Shown piece by piece: positions 6,001-8,482 of a stretch of DNA of 8,482 nucleotides. The DNA comes from Lachnospiraceae bacterium (GTDB lineage: Bacteria; Bacillota_A; Clostridia; Lachnospirales; Lachnospiraceae), in the NCBI GenBank assembly GCA_024684065.1, contig JAIKXO010000090.1, positions 1-8,482 on the forward strand, given 5' to 3'. A program made the position numbers and the translations under genes. The notes beneath the pieces were generated by a model that was not told the origin of the DNA, did no database searches, and saw nothing but the letters and a program-made list of their open reading frames with translations. Position 1 is the first letter of the stretch; each line of letters opens with the position of its first letter.

Positions 6001-8482
6001 GTGCACCGGCCAGCTTATTACTGTCATTCTCGGCATCTACCTTGACAAATTCAATGTTTCCGACATCCTCTTTGTTGGAGATGGTCCTTGTTATCTCAAA
6101 GCCCTCATTACTTATATAGCTTCCGTCATCCTTAAGACCGATCTGGAAATAGGCTGTACGAAGATCCCTTCCGTTTGCGTCCGTGGGAGTAACATATCCT
6201 TTTGGAGCCTTCGTTTCAACAAAGTAATAATCGCCCCATTCAAGATTATTTACGGTAACCGAAATAACTTCGCCCTCTTCATTCGTGTTAAGGACAACAT
6301 CGGCATCGGCTGCGGCAAGCGAAACCGTATCGCCGTTTGCGACAAACTTAATCTCCTTTATGCTGCTATAACCATCGCTGCCGAAAATACTGCCTACCAG
6401 ATCGCCCAGCCTCTCATACCATGCCTTAACCTCATCCCTCTTCTTATAGTAAAGCTCAAAGGTTGCACCGTCGAGAGCCGCGCCGGTAATAGCTGCATTT
6501 CCGTTATCCGCATCGGTCTTAAACAGGGTTATCTGTCCCTTTCCTTCGTCATTTTCAACCTTTACATAGCAGTCGACGGTATTATTGTTTCCGTCCTTTA
6601 TACCGTCAATGATGACCTGATAGAAAGGATCCTCCTCGCGCTCAAATCCGGCAGGCGCCTCTGTTTCAACAAAGAAGTACTCACCGTACTCAAGAGCGCC
6701 AAGCTTTTCATCCGTAGTGCTGTCTATCTTATCATTGGTAACAACAAGAGTTGAACTGTTGACCTTCGTAAACCTTGCATCATTAATGGGCTCGCCATTC
6801 ATGAGCGCAGTCTTCAGTTCAGGTGTCAGATCCGAGATCTTTCCTCTGTACAGATCGAATTCGGCACCGTTTATCTTATAATTTTCTCTCTGTCTGTCAA
6901 ACTTCTCAAGAAGCACGTCACCCGTAACCGGTTCATTATCGATCTGATAAGTATGACTGAGCTCCTTACCTGTTCCGATACCGATCGTGAAGGTCTTGTC
7001 ACTCACCGCTTTATAGCCCTCGGGCGCGGTCTCCTTAAGGGTATAGGTTCCCCAGGGAAGCCCGGTCACATCGATCTTTCCGTTTTCATCCGTAACAAGC
7101 TCTTCTATATTGTCTCCGGATCCGTTAAATACATAGCTTCCCTTATCCGCCCCTTCGGTCTTTGACACCCTAAATGCAGCGCCATCCTTTTCAAGCGTAA
7201 ATACTACATCGGGAAGGGGCTCTGTCCCGGCATAGATGCTGCTTCGGGTCTTTTCAATATGTAACGATCCCTTTACATTGTGGTTGCCTACGCGGGCAAT
7301 ACCGTCTTCCGCAAAGGTTATGACCGAATCATCTCCGGAAGGTGCGGAAAGGGTGACATACTTATCTGTCTCAGTACTTTCGCATCCGTCCGTTTCAGTT
7401 ATGGTAAAGTGGAGCTCTTCGTTCGACGCCAGATATCCCTGAACACTTAAGCCGTTTTCATCCGGTATCTCCTGCAGGTAATAGTCGCCCTTCGGAAGTC
7501 CGTAGAGATATACCCAGCCGAGCTCATTCCCCGGCGTTGCATTCGACTCGATCTCATAACTGCCGTATTCCGTATAGGTATTTCCGTCTTTTTTGTACAG
7601 TTTAAACCGGACGCCTCCGAGACCCGTTTCAGTCTCCGCATCGGCGTCGATCTTTCTGAACTTAAGGCCTCCGGCAAAATCCGAGTTGTAAACCGCGACA
7701 GACTCGACGGCATAGGTTCCTTCGGAGTTCAGCTTATCCTTGCTCAATTCAAAGCCCTTTGCCGATTCATCAAGAATATAGGTATCCAGGGCCATCGTTT
7801 CCTTAAAGTAATAGTTTCCAAGGGGCAGGCCGCTCACAACGATCTTTCCGTCAGCATCTGTTTCCATTATTGCCAGCTCTGACGAAGTATCGTACTGATA
7901 GCTGCCTGCGGAGCCCGTAACCGTTATCGGCGTATCTCCGGTAAAGAGAGCAAACTTAACACCCTTAAGGCCTTTAAGGACAGACGCACCTTCTTTTCCG
8001 TCATATTTAGTCAGCGTGACCGTACCGTAGATCTTTGTGTTTGTAACATTTACAGTCTTGTCGGTTTCTCCGGTCTTTATCTCCACTGTCCCTGTTCCGG
8101 CAACGATATAATCCTTAACCTTTGTATCCGTCTCGGTGACGGTATAGGTTCCGAAGGGAAGATTTGAGATCGTAACGGGAGTCCCCGCTGTCACCTGTAT
8201 CTTCTGTTCCGTAGTGGCTGCAGTGCCATCCGCACTATAGTAATATGTAGTTCCGTTAAATTCCCTTGTTACCGTAAACTCAAAGGTTCCGCCCGCGTTC
8301 TCGTCCGCGCTGTCCGATACCGTCTTATTTATGGTAAGCGAACCAAGGGAGTTTGTGATCGTTACATTGCCTGTGTACTGTCCACTTGCAAAAACAGCCG
8401 TTGCGGAGATCCCGTCGGTATTTACACTCGCCGCTCCGTCCGCCGTAACACTTATATGATACTGTTTATCCTGTACAAGAGG
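1..8482 (-). CDS. Giant multi-domain SpaA/Cna_B-type isopeptide-forming surface protein (adhesin stalk), partial at both ends
   Basis: One frame stays open from 8482 to 2 (2827 codons; base 1 belongs to the next codon), with no start or stop in the window. The translation is a tail plus 22 head-to-tail domains matching the SpaA/Cna_B prealbumin-like family: an opening strand with a conserved Lys, an L-x-G-A-x-F-x-L-Y strand, a central Y-Y-F-x-E-T-x-A-P-x-G-Y motif and a closing strand ending in Asn. In this family Lys and Asn form an intramolecular isopeptide bond catalysed by the Glu, making the domains stable to force and proteases. The protein is acidic and has six cysteines, each in a different domain, which is usual for secreted Gram-positive proteins. 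The inferred role is a cell-surface stalk or adhesin; ligand and anchoring are unknown. No signal peptide, LPXTG sorting signal or YPK-type pilin motif is visible, so membership of a sortase pilus cannot be decided. No frameshift is seen. Family certain; exact role uncertain. Confidence 0.95.
2..346 (-). repeat. D22: SpaA-like domain of the EDAASAEALG subtype, at the window edge (residues 2713-2827)
   Basis: The predicted triad is Lys2719 in V-H-F-D-K-K-D, Glu2772 in E-Y-F-F-T-E-D and Asn2821 in T-I-I-N. The residues after the Glu, D-A-A-S-A-E-A-L-G-F, repeat those of D9. All triad positions are inside the window, so the domain is essentially complete. The frame continues past position 2, so more protein follows. 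Confidence 0.87.
347..709 (-). repeat. D21: SpaA-like domain with altered central motif (residues 2592-2712)
   Basis: The predicted triad is Lys2598 in V-S-L-E-K, Glu2667 in T-Y-V-F-E-E-V and Asn2708 in V-S-F-V-N. In place of T-x-A-P-x-G-Y it has a longer alanine/glutamate segment (G-T-A-A-E-E-A-G-Y). This is similar in style to D9 and D22 but not the same sequence. Confidence 0.88.
710..1078 (-). repeat. D20: SpaA-like domain (residues 2469-2591)
   Basis: The predicted triad is Lys2475 in V-R-L-T-K-V-D, Glu2543 in W-G-T-Y-Y-F-E-E-T-K and Asn2587 in L-E-V-K-N. A-L-D-G-A-E-F-K-L-Y is a textbook second strand. G-M-D-G-Y replaces A-P-x-G-Y. An Ala/Asp/Tyr-rich stretch (K-A-A-A-A-E-Y-Y-D-D-A-L-K) after F-K-L-Y reads like a helix. 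Confidence 0.92.
1079..1453 (-). repeat. D19: SpaA-like domain with Tyr-rich insert (residues 2344-2468)
   Basis: The predicted triad is Lys2350 in V-K-L-H-K, Glu2429 in D-Y-E-L-E-E-I-E-A-P-K-G-Y and Asn2464 in P-E-V-M-N. Between the R-L-Y strand and the central turn there is a Tyr/Asp/Gly-rich insert (D-G-Y-Y-E-T-G-D-Y-Y). The turn is L-R-T-G without an aromatic residue. Confidence 0.9.
1454..1819 (-). repeat. D18: SpaA-like domain (residues 2222-2343)
   Basis: The predicted triad is Lys2228 in V-N-L-R-K-K-D, Glu2297 in K-Y-Y-F-K-E-K-S-A-P-D-A-Y and Asn2339 in L-E-A-L-N. The turn is L-D-Y-G, with Tyr in place of the common Trp. Cys2274 lies in W-L-C-Q-I. Confidence 0.9.
1820..2131 (-). repeat. 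D17: shortest SpaA-like domain (residues 2118-2221)
   Basis: The predicted triad is Lys2124 in V-S-V-H-K, Glu2186 in T-Y-I-I-K-E-T-S-A-P-T-G-Y and Asn2217 in Y-N-V-V-N. At 104 residues it is the most compact domain of the window and close to the minimal fold. T-T-D-A-D-G-N-A and L-E-W-G match the consensus well. It contains Cys2153. Confidence 0.92.
2132..2482 (-). repeat. D16: SpaA-like domain (residues 2001-2117)
   Basis: The predicted triad is Lys2007 in V-S-L-V-K-Y-E, Glu2074 in W-G-R-Y-Y-F-T-E-K and Asn2113 in V-T-V-Y-N. After the Glu, K-S-V-P-R-D-K-D replaces T-x-A-P-x-G-Y. Cys2041 lies in the V-S-C-G-T-Y strand. Confidence 0.9.
2483..2884 (-). repeat. D15: SpaA-like domain (residues 1867-2000)
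   Basis: The predicted triad is Lys1873 in V-R-F-T-K-Y, Glu1937 in R-Y-V-I-K-E-V-S-T-P-N-G-A-Y and Asn1995 in G-K-V-L-N. It opens with Ala-Gly. An acidic Gly/Ser-rich loop precedes the central strand. The domain is followed by the second 12-residue junction, where the linker contains P-P-S-N-E. Confidence 0.87.
2885..3280 (-). repeat. D14: SpaA-like domain with Gly-rich middle loop (residues 1735-1866)
   Basis: The predicted triad is Lys1741 in V-E-L-S-K-K, Glu1825 in K-Y-I-F-E-E-T-K-A-P-A-L-Y and Asn1862 in V-T-A-L-N. It opens with Gln rather than Gly. The loop after V-Y-T-Y is long and Gly/Ser/Thr-rich. The C-terminal half after the Glu is unusually short. Confidence 0.88.
3281..3673 (-). 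repeat. D13: SpaA-like domain (residues 1604-1734)
   Basis: The predicted triad is Lys1610 in I-R-L-V-K-V-D, Glu1667 in Q-Y-Y-F-T-E-I and Asn1729 in V-Q-I-E-N. The motif after the Glu is T-P-P-D-D-Y instead of A-P-x-G-Y, and one extra residue sits between W-G and Y-Y-F. It is followed by one of the two 12-residue junctions. Confidence 0.9.
3674..4066 (-). repeat. D12: SpaA-like domain (residues 1473-1603)
   Basis: The predicted triad is Lys1479 in Y-Q-L-Y-K-Y, Glu1549 in W-G-N-Y-R-I-V-E-T-V-P-D-G-Y and Asn1599 in A-E-I-Q-N. A proline- and asparagine-containing loop (N-D-P-E-N-P-Q-N-N-G) precedes the central strand. The segment after the D-G-Y motif is rich in Glu, Asp, Lys and Val. Confidence 0.9.
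4067..4474 (-). repeat. D11: SpaA-like domain with two possible bond acceptors (residues 1337-1472)
   Basis: Lys1343 lies in A-G-L-V-K-K-D and Glu1411 in E-Y-Y-F-L-E-T-A-A-P-V-G-Y. The closing region holds two candidate acceptors: Asp1449 in V-A-V-T-F-R-D-H-K, and Asn1468 in V-V-T-N after an extra 19-residue stretch. Only Asn1468 keeps the 11-residue spacing to the next domain's Lys. An internal I-D-P-A-T-G-N duplication lies in the loop after F-E-L-Y. Confidence 0.88.
4328..4405 (-). repeat. Internal short peptide duplication in D11
   Basis: The heptapeptide I-D-P-A-T-G-N occurs at residues 1360-1366 and 1370-1376. A diverged third copy, A-D-P-E-A-G-N, is at 1379-1385. The two exact copies use different codons at several wobble positions, so the duplication is not recent. 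It lies in the variable loop after the second strand. Confidence 0.7.
4475..4804 (-). repeat. D10: short SpaA-like domain (residues 1227-1336)
   Basis: The predicted triad is Lys1233 in V-T-L-H-K, Glu1284 in W-G-S-Y-H-F-V-E-T-A-A-P-A-K-Y and Asn1332 in G-Y-V-R-N. At 110 residues it is compact and near the basic family size. A Ser-rich loop precedes the V-D-L-D-V-V-L strand. Confidence 0.9.
4805..5209 (-). repeat. D9: SpaA-like domain of the EDAASAEALG subtype (residues 1092-1226)
   Basis: The predicted triad is Lys1098 in V-R-F-I-K, Glu1172 in Y-Y-F-L-E-D and Asn1222 in Q-F-I-N-N; Asn1221 is the adjacent alternative, but 1222 fits the constant junction spacing. The T-x-A-P-x-G-Y motif is replaced by D-A-A-S-A-E-A-L-G-Y, shared almost exactly with D22. 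The domain opens with Ala rather than Gly. An Asp-rich loop follows the H-L-Y strand. Confidence 0.87.
5210..5674 (-). repeat. D8: long SpaA-like domain with Ser/Gly/Lys insert (residues 937-1091)
   Basis: The predicted triad is Lys943 in L-E-L-Y-K-V-D, Glu1038 in T-Y-R-I-Y-E-E-A-A-P-E-G-Y and Asn1087 in R-E-F-V-N. The domain is 155 residues long. The extra residues form a polar Ser/Gly/Ala/Lys-rich loop before the L-T-V-E-N-L-P-A-G turn, and there is an extended loop between K-V-D and L-E-G-A. Cys1053 lies just after the A-P-E-G-Y motif. Confidence 0.88.
5675..6061 (-). repeat. D7: SpaA-like domain (residues 808-936)
   Basis: The predicted triad is Lys814 in I-E-F-V-K-V-D, Glu884 in W-G-H-Y-Y-F-T-E-T-K-A-P-D-G-F and Asn932 in G-L-V-K-N. 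The segment after F-E-L-Y is highly charged (G-E-D-E-D-F-K-E-Y). It is otherwise close to consensus. Confidence 0.92.
6062..6538 (-). repeat. D6: longest SpaA-like domain, with amphipathic insert (residues 649-807)
   Basis: The predicted triad is Lys655 in I-T-L-F-K-T-D, Glu756 in W-G-D-Y-Y-F-V-E-T-K-A-P-K-G-Y and Asn803 in T-I-S-N. At 159 residues it is the longest of the set. The extra length sits mainly after the F-E-L-Y strand, where residues 682-701 form a probable amphipathic helix containing K-A-W-Y-E-R-L and D-L-V-G-S-I-F. Confidence 0.9.
6539..6922 (-). repeat. D5: SpaA-like domain with helical-looking insert (residues 521-648)
   Basis: The predicted triad is Lys527 in V-L-L-E-K, Glu606 in E-Y-F-F-V-E-T, followed by A-P-A-G-F, and Asn644 in V-K-V-E-N. 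After the F-D-L-Y strand there is a stretch rich in Leu, Lys and Glu (S-D-L-T-P-E-L-K-T-A-L) that reads like a short helix. Cys638 lies just before the closing Asn. Confidence 0.9.
6923..7270 (-). repeat. D4: SpaA-like domain (residues 405-520)
   Basis: This is a close match to the family consensus. Lys411 lies in L-H-I-E-K, Glu484 in L-P-W-G-T-Y-T-L-K-E-T, followed by A-P-E-G-Y, and Asn516 in Y-Q-I-D-N. V-T-D-E-N-G-K-I-D-V precedes the turn, as in textbook SpaA domains. Confidence 0.92.
7271..7672 (-). repeat. D3: SpaA-like domain (residues 271-404)
   Basis: The predicted triad is Lys277 in L-K-F-R-K-I-D, Glu338 in D-Y-Y-L-Q-E-I and Asn400 in A-R-V-G-N-H. The second half is long, with an acidic, polar stretch between the F-T-I-T strand and the closing strand. 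It carries Cys367, one of only six cysteines in the window. Confidence 0.88.
7673..8026 (-). repeat. D2: SpaA-like domain (residues 153-270)
   Basis: The predicted isopeptide triad is Lys159 in V-T-L-T-K-Y-D, Glu228 in N-Y-Y-F-K-E-T and Asn266 in V-A-V-Y-N. The usual A-P-x-G-Y after the Glu is replaced by M-A-L-D-T-Y. The turn before the central strand is L-P-L-G, without the aromatic residue common in later domains. Confidence 0.88.
8027..8344 (-). repeat. D1: pilin isopeptide-linkage-like / Cna_B-related domain (residues 47-152)
   Basis: The domain opens with G-S-L-T-I-N-K-T-V (Lys53), has a F-E-F-T-V-T strand, then L-P-F-G-T-Y-T-V-T-E-T (Glu117), and closes with V-N-V-T-N-T-K (Asn148). 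The opening K-T-V and the F-x-F-T-V strand resemble the FctA/Spy0128-like linkage domains more than the SpaA domains that follow, and A-P-x-G-Y is absent. It may mark the junction between two repeat types in the full protein. At 106 residues it is among the shortest domains. Confidence 0.75.
8345..8482 (-). other. D0: C-terminal tail of an upstream domain (residues 1-46)
   Basis: These 46 residues end in the strand V-T-I-T-N at residues 40-44, with Asn44 in the place of an isopeptide acceptor. They precede the Gly that opens D1. The Lys and Glu of this domain lie upstream of the window. The short beta-strand-like text without the A-P-x-G-Y motif suggests a pilin-linkage-type domain rather than a typical SpaA domain, but too little is visible to assign it. 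Confidence 0.6.

Noticed and set aside
7046..7060. L-P-W-G-T in D4 (and L-P-F-G-T in D1, L-P-A-G-T in D8) as a possible LPXTG sorting signal
   Set aside because: The order is L-P-x-G-T, not L-P-x-T-G, and no hydrophobic segment with a basic tail follows. These are the normal turns before the central strand.
5555..7442. Plus-strand open frames at 5555..5929, 6953..7165 and 7236..7442
   Set aside because: They are antisense shadows of D3-D8, with no ribosome-site context or protein family that I recognise.
1123..7713. Short minus-strand open frames at 1123..1326, 3151..3348, 5806..6036 and 7447..7713
   Set aside because: They run in a different frame inside the main gene, are short and rich in Arg/Ser/Met, and carry no recognisable motif.
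1..8482. Pyrimidine-rich tracts on the plus strand as regulatory or binding sites
   Set aside because: They reflect the purine-rich coding strand (many Lys, Glu, Gly and Asp codons) of the minus-strand gene and need no other explanation.
1..8482. CRISPR array, insertion sequence or RNA gene
   Set aside because: There are no regularly spaced identical repeats, no inverted terminal repeats with a transposase, and no tRNA- or rRNA-like segments. The full length is accounted for by coding sequence.
1..8482. Frameshift or pseudogene
   Set aside because: Domain motifs stay in the same frame from the first codon to the last with no stop, so the gene appears intact within the window.

Overview
The whole window lies inside one very large protein-coding gene read on the minus strand. 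Translated from position 8482 down to position 2, the frame gives 2827 consecutive sense codons with no stop. Neither the start nor the end of the gene is present. All residue numbers below count from the first codon of the window (8482..8480).

The product is a repetitive Gram-positive surface protein. It is built from at least 22 consecutive domains of the SpaA / Cna_B (prealbumin-like fold) isopeptide-forming type, each 104-159 residues long, preceded by the tail of one more domain. Each domain opens with a strand like G-x-V-x-L-x-K-x-D, then L-x-G-A-x-F-x-L-Y. A central turn and strand follow, like L-x-W-G-x-Y-Y-F-x-E-T-x-A-P-x-G-Y, and the domain closes on a strand like V-x-V-x-N. The Lys, Glu and Asn positions of the family's Lys-Asn isopeptide crosslink can be picked out in all 22 domains; one domain also offers a possible Asp acceptor. 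The acceptor of one domain and the Lys of the next are 11 residues apart at 19 of 21 junctions and 12 at the other two. This suggests a regular, covalently locked rod such as an adhesin stalk. The secretion signal, any ligand-binding head and the cell-wall anchor must lie outside the window.

Layout from the N-terminal side (high coordinates) to the C-terminal side: 8482..8345 is a domain tail; 8344..8027 is a somewhat different pilin-linkage-like domain (D1); 8026..2 holds D2 to D22 head to tail. The domains are clearly homologous but strongly diverged, with no near-identical tandem copies at DNA level.

The host is most likely a Bacillota (Firmicutes) species, probably a clostridial gut or rumen lineage such as Lachnospiraceae. 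This is inferred from the protein type, the frequent ATA, AGG/AGA, GGA and CTT codons, and mid-range GC judged by eye. I see no RNA gene, promoter, terminator, mobile element or CRISPR array, and there is no intergenic DNA. The plus-strand reading frames are shadows of the minus-strand gene.
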